Positions 9,032 to 17,414 of a DNA stretch of 36,359 nucleotides are shown piece by piece. The stretch is from positions 168,619 through 204,977 of the forward strand of contig NZ_JH636451.1 in NCBI RefSeq assembly GCF_000255705.1, written 5' to 3'. The stretch is from Zavarzinella formosa DSM 19928. GTDB taxonomy: Bacteria; Planctomycetota; Planctomycetia; Gemmatales; Gemmataceae. The translations under genes were made by a program, and so were the position numbers. The notes below the pieces were generated by a model. It did no database searches, was not told the DNA's origin, and saw nothing but the letters and a program-made list of their open reading frames with translations. Positions within the stretch are counted from its first letter, which is position 1; the number at the start of each line of letters is the position of its first letter.

Positions 9032-9640
9032 TCATCCCGCCGGAAAGACCAATCCCTCCCGCCCCCTGGCCACCTCGATGTAAAGGTGCGGGGAGCGGGA
9101 GTCGAAAAACGCCGCCGGGGACAACGCCGGGGAAATATTCTCCCCGACAGGGTCGCCACACCGGCATTCCAGCACGGTCCCTATCCGGCTGGCCATCCAG
9201 TAAAGCTGGGCCGGCGTGTACTCGCGGACATGGTGCGGATTCGCGGCCTGGGAGACGTGATAATTCGGCGTGGTGAGAATCACACTGTGAGACGCCACCC
9301 GCAAGGCGTTCGCCAGCCAGGCCCAATCCTCCTCAATGTGCTCGATCACATCGAAGGCGGTCACCAGCGTGAAGGCATCCGATCCGATCTCGTGAATCGG
9401 AGTGTGAATGTCCACGGCCGCCATTTCAACCGACGGGTCCTGCAGCACAACCTCATTGGCCCCGCCGTTGGCCAGCCGGGCCCGGGACAATCCTAGACCG
9501 GCTCCCATGTCAAGGATCCGGTGTCCCGTCTTCGTTCGCCCCACGAACGACTGCCAGCCGCCTTGGGAGTCCTCACGCCCGGCCGAGCCGCCAACCCATG
9601 CCAGATCAACGAATTGCGGCTTCCTTTTCGGGGGAATCAT
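9032..9640 (-). CDS. Class I SAM-dependent methyltransferase
   Basis: This 202-aa protein has the Rossmann methyltransferase motif I ILDMGAGLGLSR (about residues 42-53), motif II around L-Q-D-P-S-V-E-M, and post-motif I/motif IV sequence T-A-F-D-V-I-E-H-I-E-E-D, matching the Methyltransf_11/23 group. The substrate cannot be inferred; the family often acts on glycans or small molecules. Its ATG overlaps the stop of the upstream amber-interrupted small ORF by four bases (ATGA), so translation is probably coupled. It lies in the same minus-strand run as the Rhs gene, 133 bases upstream of it. Confidence 0.85.
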   Translation of the reverse strand: MIPPKRKPQFVDLAWVGGSAGREDSQGGWQSFVGRTKTGHRILDMGAGLGLSRARLANGGANEVVLQDPSVEMAAVDIHTPIHEIGSDAFTLVTAFDVIEHIEEDWAWLANALRVASHSVILTTPNYHVSQAANPHHVREYTPAQLYWMASRIGTVLECRCGDPVGENISPALSPAAFFDSRSPHLYIEVARGREGLVFPAG

Positions 9641-9873
9641 GAAATCTCGCCCATTATTGGCTTCCGTGCGGTGTGAAGCGACCCCTCATGGAGCCGATGA
9701 CGGGGAAGCGGTGTGACAATTCGCTGTGTTTCGATTTGCGTAGCCCCGGAGCAACCGCAATCACTTGGTTCTTCTTCGACGCAACCCGCAAATGAAAGTA
9801 GTGGCTATGTTTGGTCAGTCGAGGTGGCATCAGAGATGAGAAACCGGCCCCAAGAAATGTTGGTCGTGGTCAC
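9637..9873 (-). pseudogene. Small Cys-rich ORF sharing the Rhs leader, interrupted by an in-frame TAG
   Basis: A GTG start at 9873 with AGGAA eight bases upstream begins V-T-T-T-N-I-S-W-G-R-F-L-I, nearly the same as the leader of the Rhs protein (MTTINVSWAQFLI). After 22 codons an in-frame TAG (9805-9807) occurs. The frame then stays open for 55 more codons, including C-x5-E-P-S-D-C-G-C-S-G-A, to a TGA that overlaps the methyltransferase ATG. It looks like a leader-plus-cysteine module resembling the Rhs N-terminus, either a decayed gene or one needing amber readthrough. The 22-residue product alone would be a bare leader. Confidence 0.55.
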
Positions 9874-9936
9874 GAGCGAATTCCTGTTTTTGTGTTCTGG
9901 CTGAAAGAGTCAATTCCGCAAAATAGCAATCGCTGG

Positions 9937-10164
9937 TCACTGTTCATCGACCGGGGTATAGTCGGCACATTTCGAGCCGCAGTCGCGACACGGTTTCACC
10001 ACTCCGTGGTCGCCATGGCCATGCGGACAGAGTCGCAAATTTACGCCGACCGACCGGCCCAAGTCGGCGCACAAGGTAAGAGGTTTGCTGGAAACCGTTC
10101 CCGCGAACACGGGAGCGTATCTCGGATCTTTCGCCACGATGCTGGTTTTCTGCGAGTCTGTCAT
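9937..10164 (-). CDS. Small Cys/His-rich protein (75 aa)
   Basis: The ATG at 10164 overlaps the stop of the upstream gene by four bases (ATGA) and has GGAG upstream. The 75-residue product starts MTDSQKTSIVAKDPRY. Its second half is rich in cysteines and histidines (C-A-D near 32, C-P-H-G-H-G-D-H near 45-52, C-R-D-C near 58-61, C near 65). It could be a small zinc-binding protein. I do not recognise a family. The coupling implies co-expression with the Ser/Gly-rich protein upstream. Confidence 0.6.
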   Translation of the reverse strand: MTDSQKTSIVAKDPRYAPVFAGTVSSKPLTLCADLGRSVGVNLRLCPHGHGDHGVVKPCRDCGSKCADYTPVDEQ

Positions 10165-11147
10165 GGCGGGGTCTCCGTGATGGTGGCATATCCATTCACA
10201 CCACATGTCCCGCCTCCCACTGGTATTGGGAATTCATGAAAAAACGGCTCGCATGATTGGGGTGGCCCACCGCCTCCGCTTGTAAGGTTGCCTGAAAAAT
10301 TCAGGAGAAAAACTGAATCAATGCATTCATACCTCACGCCGCTGACACCACCACAACCGGAAGCAGTACCCGACCATCTTGAGCCATCGAACGTCAATTC
10401 CACCGTGCCGAGTGGCGCAATATCCTCGCTAAACGTGACGAACAAGATCATAGGGATCGGGTTTGGACAACACCCGACGATGACACCCGACGATGAGGAG
10501 CTTCTTGAGGAAGAGGAATTTCCGGAAACTGATGAGCCTGAGTTAGAATAGGACACAGTTCCATTCGACATGGAACTGTTGGAGGATGAGCCCGACGGGC
10601 CGGCTGAACTGGCACTGCCGGCAGACGAACCTGCAGATGCTGATCCACCAGACGTCGAGCCACCGGAGACAGATCCGCCCGACGTGGACCCGTTGGAGAC
10701 CGATCCGCGAGAGGTCGATCCTGATGATGACGAGGAAGAATCGTCCTGGACGGCCGACACCCGGAGATAAAGGCAGGCGTAATCGGAGATTCGCTTCGTC
10801 TCGTCCGTCGTGAGGGTCAGTGAGTAATCAGCGTAAACATCGGTCGGATCCACCCGCCGGGCAGCGATCACCACGGTCGGCTTGCCTTCCTTGGACTCCA
10901 CCAAAGACATCCAGACGTGTTCCGACCCGGTTCCGACCTTTTGCATCCGCACCGTCAACACTTGGTCGCCGGCTTGCGGAGCCATCAATCCCTTGAAGTG
11001 AACCTTGAAGGCGTCCCCCTCCGGCCTGCCCTCGCTGCTGACGAATGTGTCGTCATGGGGATGGGTGTCGTTGATTTTGGAATACACCGGCGGCGTCCGC
11101 CAGCCTCCGGTGTAAACATCCAAATCGGGCTGTGATATTTGAGACAT
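10161..11147 (-). CDS. Ser/Gly-rich linker protein with flanking beta-type domains
   Basis: This 328-aa protein is of unknown family. I chose the ATG at 11147 because GGAG sits five bases upstream; the frame extends further but without a ribosome site. Residues about 1-135 look like a beta-sandwich (alternating V-x-V-x-F and T-L-T-T-D patterns). Residues about 138-225 are a low-complexity Ser/Gly tract containing SGGSVSGGSTSGGSAS-like repeats. The C-terminal ~100 residues carry several cysteines (C-C-P-N-P near 229, C-G-G, C-x-D, C-E, C-G) and end I-T-E-T-P-P. Such architecture suits a surface or extracellular, disulfide-stabilised protein, but no signal peptide is visible. It is the first gene of the minus-strand run leading to the Rhs gene. 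Confidence 0.7.
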   Translation of the reverse strand: MSQISQPDLDVYTGGWRTPPVYSKINDTHPHDDTFVSSEGRPEGDAFKVHFKGLMAPQAGDQVLTVRMQKVGTGSEHVWMSLVESKEGKPTVVIAARRVDPTDVYADYSLTLTTDETKRISDYACLYLRVSAVQDDSSSSSSGSTSRGSVSNGSTSGGSVSGGSTSGGSASAGSSAGSASSAGPSGSSSNSSMSNGTVSYSNSGSSVSGNSSSSRSSSSSGVIVGCCPNPIPMILFVTFSEDIAPLGTVELTFDGSRWSGTASGCGGVSGVRYECIDSVFLLNFSGNLTSGGGGPPQSCEPFFHEFPIPVGGGTCGVNGYATITETPP

Positions 11148-11904
11148 GGCGACTCCGTGGCCGTCAACGCTTCTCGGACGAATGAATCTGACGACAATCA
11201 TCACATCATGTCTTTGATTGCCAAAAACATGATTTGGGTGATGAAAACTGTCGGATATTGTGTTTGAAGGAAGACGACCGATTGTTGATGAATGGTCCGA
11301 GGATATGGGGAGAATAATTTTGATTTTGACGACCCGCTAGGCAGCTTCGCAATTTTTCCATGATTTCAAATGGCTGGTAAAAATCACTTGGATCTTGCGA
11401 ACCCAGGAGAGCAAGCGGCTGTCATCGCCTCCCCGGACATGCCTCATTTTTCCTTGAATTGCGAGTTACCTCGTGCGGACAAGGCCGGTTGATCACTTCT
11501 CCCAATCTTGCCTGCGGTTGTGCATAGTCATTTACATGTTGGTCGAGGCGGATTTCCTCCGGTCCGCATGACAAATCTCAACAAACCGGCCAACCTGACT
11601 TGCTTATATTCGGGCCGATGATTACTCCATTGATAATCTTCGATAGCTCATGATATTTTGAGTCACCAATCCGGGCATTCACCTCTCACAAACCCAAATC
11701 AATCACCATCCAACCGCAGAATTTTGCGGCGATGATCATTGATGGATTATTTGTTTGCGAGAACAGCTTGGCCGCATGACACACATGGTTCATGTTTCAT
11801 GGCGGAGACCGCCAAACGGAAACGTTGCCATCCTGTGACGCACAGAATTGGCTGTCTGACCCCACATGCAGCATTGACGAATCGCACCCCATCGAGACGA
11901 CGAC
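11148..11904. other. Divergent intergenic region, no gene seen
   Basis: These 757 bases separate the minus-strand Rhs cluster from the plus-strand glycosyltransferase cluster, so both clusters should take their promoters here. The stretch 11,600-11,770 is AT-richer than its surroundings. I see no convincing ORF, RNA gene or repeat, and no promoter match strong enough to mark. Confidence 0.5.
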
Positions 11905-14073
11905 ATGGAATCCTTCGGACAACTGTTCACCCGCCACGGCGGCGACCGGGACACCGATCATTGCTACGGGCGGATTTATGACCGCCTGTTTCCGGCCGGG
12001 CGGCGTCCGCTGGTCAAAGACGTTTTGGACATCGGCCAGCCGGCCGGCTGGCGGGCCCTGGCCGGAGCGTTTCCCCAAGCCCTGATCGAAGGATGGAACG
12101 CGAATCCCGTGAGTATTGGGGAAGACCGTATCATCACCCGCGTCGTTGACGCCACTTCTCCCCCGGCGTCAGACCAGACCTATGACCTGATTGTCGACGA
12201 CGGTTCCCACGTTCTCGCGGACCAGGCGGCGACCCTGCGTTGTCTCTGGGACCGTTTGAAGCCCGACGGGGTGTATGTCATCGAGGACATCCAACCGCAC
12301 ACGAACGCCTCCGAGATCATTCGCCGGGCCGGCATTTCCGAAGACCCGGACTGCCATCACTTGGAACTGGACCTGCGCCATGTCCGGGGCCATTTCGACG
12401 ACCGGCTGCTTTTGCTGGCCCGCGTCCCGGTCGCCGAACGGCTCGGCCCGATCCGCGTGCTCTTCGCCAGCCACGAACTGACGCTTAGTGGCGCCCCTAT
12501 CCTGCTGGCCACCCTCATCGAACGTTTGGGCGGGATCGCGCCGACGGTTTATTCCCCGTCCGATGGCCCGCTCAAAAACCGGCTACTCAGGGCGGGGATT
12601 CCGGTGACGCATGACCTCGATCTTCGGAACACCGACGTGATCGTGGCCAACACCATCGTTTCCTGCCCGGCCGTCGAGGCCGCCATCCGGGCAGGGATTC
12701 CGCTGGTCTGGATGATCCACGAGAGCGACCCGTCCCTGTTTCCCCAGCACGGCTGGGCGGCGGGGTTGCTCCCCCATGCCTTTCGGACGGTGTTCCCCTG
12801 CCATTCATCGGCGGCATCCTACGCCCCGTATTGCCAGGCGTCCTCCGAGGTGATCTCCCTCCGGGTTCCCCCGCCCCCGTGCCCGGACCGGGCATCGGAA
12901 CGAGTCCGCGCCCGAAGCAGGCTGGGAATCGGAGAGGAGTTTGTCATTCTGACGGTCGGCAGCATCGAACCCCGCAAGGGGCAGTCGGACCTCGTTCGCA
13001 TCGCCGCCGACCTGCCCGCCAAAATCTTCGTCGTCGGCCGGGTCCTGGATCACGGGGAGGTCGCCGGGGCGCCCGGCAATGTGGTCATTGTCTCCGAGAC
13101 TGACTCGCCGGGGGATTATTACGCGGCTGCCGACCTCTACGTCTGCTGCTCGCGGATAGAGGCGTTCCCCCTGACGGTCATGGAGGCGGCGAGCCACGGT
13201 TTGCCCGTCGTGGCCACCCCGGTCTACGGCGTCCGCGACCAGGTTCACGAGGATCATCACGGCGTCTATTACCCGCCGGGGGACACGGAGGAACTCAAGA
13301 AGAAAATCCGGCGGATCATCGCGGACCCGGCCTGGCGGGCGTCGGTCAGCCGGCCGATGGATCATCTGCCCGATTATGCCGAGTCCTTGCGGCGATTGGG
13401 GGCGATCATCGCCGAAGCGGCCGGGCACGGCCTGCCCCCCAGGCCGGTCACCGGCCGGCCGCGCGTGGTCTGGCATGTGGCGGGCATGGGCAACTGGCGG
13501 GAGGGCGTGACCGAGCAATTGCGGTCCCTGAAACGATCCGGTTTGACTTCCGTGACGGCCACCCATGTCGGCGAGGCCCCCCGCTGGCTGCTCGACGAGG
13601 CCGCCCGGCACGGGATCGACCTGCTGTTATGCCAGCACGAGGACGACTTGGGGCATCACGAGACGCTGGCGATGCGGCTGGTCGAACGGATCGCCGCGAT
13701 GACCGACGACCCGATTCTTTACTTCCACACCAAGGGGGTGTCGGAGCCGGGGAGCCTCAACAAAGCGATGTGGCGGCGGCTGATGCAGCGGCAGGTCGTG
13801 GAACGCTGGCGCGAGAACATCGCGGCCCTGGCCGGTCACGACGTGGTCGGCGTGAACTGGTGGAACGGGGACGAGAATCATTTCTCCGGCAACTTCTGGA
13901 TGGCGCGGGCCGGATGGATTCGCGGGCTGCCGGACTTTGCCAGGTATCACGCCCAGAACTCCTGGGGGCGGTATGCCTGCGAACGCTGGATCGGCTCGGT
14001 CCCCGGCGCGCGGGCCTTGTCGCTGGTCTGCCATGACCGGAAGTTCTGGGTCGACGGCGTGCCGCAGGGCTGA
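11905..14073 (+). CDS. Three-domain protein: methyltransferase-like, GT4 glycosyltransferase, and FHTKGVS domain
   Basis: This is a 722-aa protein. Residues about 1-160 form a Rossmann methyltransferase-like domain (LDIGQPAGW near 41-49; Y-D-L-I-V-D-D-G-S-H at 93-102; Y-V-I-E-D-I-Q), as in Methyltransf_24/TylF-type proteins, although motif I is atypical. Residues about 175-500 are a GT-B glycosyltransferase of the GT4 type, with VGSIEPRKG and the signature SRIEAFPLTVMEAASHGLPV near 415-435, giving the E-x7-E nucleotide-sugar pattern. Residues about 525-722 form a third domain with I-L-Y-F-H-T-K-G-V-S, V-G-V-N-W-W-N and H-F-S-G-N-F-W-M-A, repeated in the next gene. It probably acts in surface polysaccharide assembly in the cytoplasm. 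The start is the first ATG; its upstream purine stretch is a weak ribosome site. Confidence 0.85.
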   Translation: MESFGQLFTRHGGDRDTDHCYGRIYDRLFPAGRRPLVKDVLDIGQPAGWRALAGAFPQALIEGWNANPVSIGEDRIITRVVDATSPPASDQTYDLIVDDGSHVLADQAATLRCLWDRLKPDGVYVIEDIQPHTNASEIIRRAGISEDPDCHHLELDLRHVRGHFDDRLLLLARVPVAERLGPIRVLFASHELTLSGAPILLATLIERLGGIAPTVYSPSDGPLKNRLLRAGIPVTHDLDLRNTDVIVANTIVSCPAVEAAIRAGIPLVWMIHESDPSLFPQHGWAAGLLPHAFRTVFPCHSSAASYAPYCQASSEVISLRVPPPPCPDRASERVRARSRLGIGEEFVILTVGSIEPRKGQSDLVRIAADLPAKIFVVGRVLDHGEVAGAPGNVVIVSETDSPGDYYAAADLYVCCSRIEAFPLTVMEAASHGLPVVATPVYGVRDQVHEDHHGVYYPPGDTEELKKKIRRIIADPAWRASVSRPMDHLPDYAESLRRLGAIIAEAAGHGLPPRPVTGRPRVVWHVAGMGNWREGVTEQLRSLKRSGLTSVTATHVGEAPRWLLDEAARHGIDLLLCQHEDDLGHHETLAMRLVERIAAMTDDPILYFHTKGVSEPGSLNKAMWRRLMQRQVVERWRENIAALAGHDVVGVNWWNGDENHFSGNFWMARAGWIRGLPDFARYHAQNSWGRYACERWIGSVPGARALSLVCHDRKFWVDGVPQG

Positions 14074-14116
14074 GGCGACAATTTTATCATCTGGAATTCA
14101 CGCGGGAGGGATTGGG

Positions 14117-15331
14117 ATGCGTCCGCCGGTTGTCGTCTATCACGCCGCCGCCATGGGGGACTGGCAAGAGGTCGTTTCGGAACAACTGGCCCTGCTCGCC
14201 GAGAGCGGCCTGTCCGACGTCCGGCTCTCCCATGTCGGGACTGGCCTGGACTGGATCATGGAAGAGGCCGGCCAGTTCGGCCTCCGGCCCCGCTTGATCC
14301 GCTCCGATCCGAACACCGACCATTATGAAACCTTTGCCCTCGTGGAGATCGAGCGGCTGGCCAAATCGGGTGAGCTTCGTTCCCCGGTCCTGTACTTCCA
14401 CACCAAGGGAGTGTCCGCGCCTGGCCACGAACCGAAACGAAAATGGCGGCGGCTGATGCAGGAGCATGTCATCCGACGGTGGCGGCCAAACATGGACAGC
14501 CTGCGCGACCATGACGCGGCCGGGGTGAACTGGTGGGGGCATGGCGACCGGCATTTTTCGGGGAACTTCTGGATGGCGACCCCCGAATGGCTCCGGAAGC
14601 TGCCTGACTACGTGGCCTACCACCATTCCCGCAACCTCACCCGTTACTCGTGCGAGATGTGGATCGGCTCGGCGCCGGGCTGCCGGGCGAAGTCGCTCGC
14701 CTGTTCCGACCAACCCTTCTGGCACGACGATTATGACTTCGACCGCTGGCTCGACCAGGCCGCCTTGGCGCGGCTCGCCGACGGGATCACGGAACTCCCT
14801 TCCTCCGTGGCGTTGCGATGCCGGGATTGTCTGGCGGCCGAACCCCGGCAGGCATCGGCACCGTCCGCGCGGACGTTTGGCACGTTGTGGGAGATGGCCG
14901 CGAAAGACCGTCTCCCCAAAATCTTGGAACTGGGGAGCGGCGCCTCGTCGGTCTTGTTTCGCAGCCTGCCCCACTCGCCGTCGGTGTGGACGACGGATGA
15001 CAACCGGGACCGGCTGGCGAACACTTTTCTGCGACTGGCCTCGCTTCGCCTGCCGACCGACCGGATGTTTCCGCTCGACGCCGTTCGGAAGGAAGCCCCT
15101 TCGGACTTCGACCTGGTGTTCGTTGACCCGCCGGAATCTGGCCCGGCCGCCTCGTTAGAATGGGCCGCCGCGCGGGTCCGGCCCGGCGGCCGCCTGGCGG
15201 TCAATCATTTCCACCGGCCGTCGGTTCGTGACTTGGCGGCCAATATCCTGGCGGGCTGGACGGTGACGGTGGTTCCGGACGTCTCCGATGTCCACGGCCG
15301 CCGGCTCGCCCTGTGCGAACGGCAAGGATGA
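14117..15331 (+). CDS. FHTKGVS-domain protein fused to a C-terminal methyltransferase-like domain
   Basis: The start is the ATG at 14117, seven bases after GGAGGG; the open frame extends further upstream but overlaps the previous gene. The product is 404 aa. Residues about 1-215 repeat the C-terminal domain of the preceding protein: V-V-Y-H-A-A-A-M-G-D-W, V-L-Y-F-H-T-K-G-V-S, A-G-V-N-W-W and H-F-S-G-N-F-W-M-A all recur, with conserved W-I-G-S at the end. Residues about 255-404 are Rossmann-like, with ILELGSGASSVLF, D-L-V-F-V-D-P-P and V-R-P-G-G-R-L-A-V, as in class I methyltransferases. It lies 43 bases downstream of the first gene, so the two are probably one operon. The same two domains occur in opposite order in the neighbour. 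Confidence 0.82.
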   Translation: MRPPVVVYHAAAMGDWQEVVSEQLALLAESGLSDVRLSHVGTGLDWIMEEAGQFGLRPRLIRSDPNTDHYETFALVEIERLAKSGELRSPVLYFHTKGVSAPGHEPKRKWRRLMQEHVIRRWRPNMDSLRDHDAAGVNWWGHGDRHFSGNFWMATPEWLRKLPDYVAYHHSRNLTRYSCEMWIGSAPGCRAKSLACSDQPFWHDDYDFDRWLDQAALARLADGITELPSSVALRCRDCLAAEPRQASAPSARTFGTLWEMAAKDRLPKILELGSGASSVLFRSLPHSPSVWTTDDNRDRLANTFLRLASLRLPTDRMFPLDAVRKEAPSDFDLVFVDPPESGPAASLEWAAARVRPGGRLAVNHFHRPSVRDLAANILAGWTVTVVPDVSDVHGRRLALCERQG

Positions 15332-15400
15332 CAGACTTCAACATGCGAGCTTCAAGACCATTTTTGATGTTCACCATTGGGAAAAATTCGGGGATGAGAG

Positions 15401-16720
15401 ATGAGAGACACATTTGACCGGGTGGTCGTCGTCAGCCTGAAACGGCGGGCCGACCGCCTGACGGCCTTCCGGGCGGGCCTGTCCGGGGGACGCTGGCCTT
15501 TTCGAGAGCCGACCGTTTTCGAGGCTGTTGACGGGGGAATCCTCCCGGCTCCGACAGGCTGGGCGGCGGGCGGCGGGGCGTGGGGTTGCATGCAAAGCCA
15601 CCGCCAGATTCTGGAGCGGGCCATCATGGACGGGGTCGGCTCGCTGCTGGTGCTGGAGGATGACGCCTGCGTCCGCGACAGTTTCCCGGACGATGTGGCC
15701 AGGTTCCTCGCCGCCGTCCCCGACGACTGGGACCAGTTGATGCTGGGGGGCCAGCACATCGCCCCGGCGACATCCGTGAGTCCGGGGGTGGTCAAATGCG
15801 TCAACTGCCAGCGGACCCACGCCTACGCCATCCGGGGCCGCTTCCTCCGGGATCTGTACCAGTTGTGGAGCGGCTCCTCGGGGCACTGCGACCACATCAT
15901 GGGGCCGGCCCAAACCCGTTACAAAGTCTATGCCCCCCAGCCGTTTCTGGTGGGACAGGCGCGGGGACATTCGGACATCAGCGGCGCCCGCAACCCGACT
16001 AAGTTCTGGACGCCGCCGCCGGATGACTGGCCGATCACGCTGGTCCGGGGGCCGCGAAATGTTGTCACCGCCCTTCGCGGCCACGGTCTGCACACGGGCT
16101 ACGATCGCGATCCGGAGACTGACATCGACCGGGGGTTGGTCCGGGCGTTCGCCACGCCCGATCCGGTTCCGTTGCTGTCGGAATGGGTGGAGATGATCCT
16201 TTGGGAGGCGGCCGGGGAGGACGGCCTGGTCGGGGCCGTCTGGCATCCGCAGGCCACGGCCGCCCTGGTGCAAGCCGCCACCCGGCGGAGGGTGGTCGAG
16301 GTCAGCGCGGACTCGGTCGCCGCCGGTCTGCGGCTGATTCCGGGGCTGACCCGGAAACCCTCCCCGTCCCGCGATCATGTTGTGCTGTTGCGGGCGCCAC
16401 GGGATGTTGTCGCCGAGTTGCGCGACCAGGGCTGGCACACGGGACACTGGCGCGACCCGGTGACCGACTATGACAACGGACTCCGCAAGGTGCCCGCCGA
16501 ACCGGACCCCAGGGAGGCGTTGAGAAAGTGGATCACCCTGATCGGCATGGAGACCGAATCAATGCCGCAGGGGGTGCCGGTGATCTGGCATCCGGACATC
16601 ACCCCGGCGATGGCAGCGGCGGCGACCGAACGGCGGGGGGGGGAGATCCACGCCGAACGGGCCGATGATGCACTTGAACAGTGGAGAATGGCCACGGTTT
16701 CGAGCCTGATTGCCGGGTGA
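15401..16720 (+). CDS. GT25-family glycosyltransferase with duplicated C-terminal domain
   Basis: This is a 439-aa protein. Residues about 5-200 match glycosyltransferase family 25 (LPS biosynthesis type): the start [32 protein letters not shown] at about 84-90, and the L-G-G-Q-H and H-A-Y-A-I-R-G segments. The rest is a tandem duplication of an unrecognised ~105-residue unit, about 211-316 and 325-435. Both copies have R-(G/A)-P-R-(N/D)-V-V-(T/A)-x-L, H-T-G-x-x-R-D-P-x-T-D and W-H-P-x-x-T. It probably transfers a sugar in surface glycan synthesis. It follows the previous gene by 69 bases. A nine-G run near the 3' end (16635-16643) makes the last ~25 residues prone to slippage. Confidence 0.85.
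   Translation: MRDTFDRVVVVSLKRRADRLTAFRAGLSGGRWPFREPTVFEAVDGGILPAPTGWAAGGGAWGCMQSHRQILERAIMDGVGSLLVLEDDACVRDSFPDDVARFLAAVPDDWDQLMLGGQHIAPATSVSPGVVKCVNCQRTHAYAIRGRFLRDLYQLWSGSSGHCDHIMGPAQTRYKVYAPQPFLVGQARGHSDISGARNPTKFWTPPPDDWPITLVRGPRNVVTALRGHGLHTGYDRDPETDIDRGLVRAFATPDPVPLLSEWVEMILWEAAGEDGLVGAVWHPQATAALVQAATRRRVVEVSADSVAAGLRLIPGLTRKPSPSRDHVVLLRAPRDVVAELRDQGWHTGHWRDPVTDYDNGLRKVPAEPDPREALRKWITLIGMETESMPQGVPVIWHPDITPAMAAAATERRGGEIHAERADDALEQWRMATVSSLIAG
16635..16643 (+). repeat. Homopolymer G9 inside the GT25 gene
   Basis: Nine consecutive Gs encode part of R-R-G-G-E in the second C-terminal repeat. Poly-G tracts in surface-glycan glycosyltransferase genes are known phase-variation sites in other bacteria. 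Here a slip would alter only the last ~25 residues. Confidence 0.9.
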
Positions 16721-16984
16721 CTCGACTTGTTTCGCATCGCCACGGAGCTGGCAGAATGGCCCGTTGTCCGGCGGAGTGATCGCGAACAACACCTCCTCCG
16801 GTTTGGCGACTCGAATCACAGCCGTCGTTTTATCGAACGGCGGCAGATCTACATGATTCGCGGCCGGAATGGCTTTTGGGGCGGCTTGCCATTCCTCACA
16901 TTTCTGGACGATGTATCCCGATCCGCTCGCAGGTCAGACGAAACGCCCGGCTGTTTTTCGTCTGGCCCATTTCACACGGACAAC
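16721..16984 (-). other. Non-coding or decayed stretch, possible minus-strand gene remnant
   Basis: No intact gene is visible. On the minus strand one frame is open after a TGA and reads protein-like (Y-I-V-Q-K-C-E-E-W, D-L-P-P-F-D-K-T-T-A-V-I-R-V, E-E-V-L-F-A-I-T-P-P), losing that character near 16725. This may be the tail of a gene that once accompanied the adjacent GNAT fragment. I do not recognise it. Confidence 0.25.
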
Positions 16985-17226
16985 GGCCCGGTTGGGCGGG
17001 TGATGTGGAACATCAGGCAGAGAGTGGAAGGTTGCGATGGCAATTCGACAAACCCGCACGATTGGTAAAAACGGCTGGCTTTTTCGGACAAGACATCCTC
17101 CCAACATGGCCACTGTTCCCGCCATATCGGCCACTTGCAACGCCTGCCGCACGACACTTGGAGCATATGTCCGATTCCTTGATTTTGATGCCGACGGTCA
17201 ACGGTCAGTCGAACCAGCACAAGTAG
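16985..17226 (-). pseudogene. GNAT acetyltransferase fragment, frameshifted and 5'-truncated
   Basis: The minus strand encodes the C-terminal half of a GNAT N-acetyltransferase split over frames. The first piece is V-R-L-T-V-D-R-R-H-Q-N-Q-G-I-G-H-M-L, the acetyl-CoA-binding R-x-x-Q-G-I-G motif. A middle piece R-Q-A-L-Q-V-A-D-M-A-G lies in another frame, and the end is A-S-R-F-Y-Q-S-C-G-F-V-E-L-P, the usual GNAT C-terminal F-Y-x3-G-F block. The N-terminal half is absent: coding similarity stops about ten bases before the tRNA fragment at 17237, as expected if an insertion cut the gene there. It cannot make a working enzyme. Confidence 0.7.
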
Positions 17227-17236
17227 CGTGACGGCC

Positions 17237-17278
17237 TCGAGCTAACAGGATTTGAACCTGTGACCTCTTGGTCCCGAA
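17237..17278 (-). other. tRNA-Pro(CGG) 3' fragment, putative attachment-site scar
   Basis: Read on the minus strand, this is the 3' half of a tRNA: anticodon loop TTCGGGA (anticodon CGG, 17274-17276), 3' anticodon strand CCAAG, variable loop AGGTC, a perfect T arm ACAGG-TTCAAAT-CCTGT, 3' acceptor strand TAGCTCG and discriminator A. The bases upstream do not supply the matching 5' anticodon strand, D arm or acceptor strand, so the gene is a fragment. Integrases commonly insert into tRNA 3' ends and leave such a copy at the far end of the element. The orientation predicts that the element lies to the right of this point. Confidence 0.75.
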
Positions 17279-17295
17279 CAAATCGTATGATGGCT

Positions 17296-17363
17296 TTCAT
17301 CGAAAAGAGTGTTTCCGTCACTTTTGCAGACGCAAAGGGGATGAAACTACTCTTCTCGATGAA
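17296..17363. repeat. Imperfect ~20-bp inverted repeat next to the tRNA scar
   Basis: TTCATCGAAAAGAGTGTTTC (17296-17315) is inversely repeated at 17343-17363 with one mismatch and one extra base; the loop is 27 bases. It begins 17 bases inside the putative island. It could be an IS end, a recombinase or excisionase site, or a transcript hairpin. Confidence 0.6.
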
Positions 17364-17414
17364 GGTCGAAAGCACCGATTTAGCAAAGCGGATGCGGAGA
17401 GGACGCGGGACAGA

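Noticed and set aside
10420-10760. Possible CRISPR-like array in the repetitive Ser/Gly region
   Set aside because: The repeats are short, irregular and in codon phase, without constant repeat length or unique spacers. No CRISPR array or cas gene was seen anywhere in the window.
10570-10770. Asp/Glu/Pro-rich plus-strand ORF
   Set aside because: It is the complement of the Ser/Gly-rich tract of the minus-strand protein; the acidic repeat is a by-product of the TCC/GGA-type repeats.
12805-13611. 268-aa minus-strand ORF
   Set aside because: Antisense of the GT4 domain; composition typical of GC-rich shadows.
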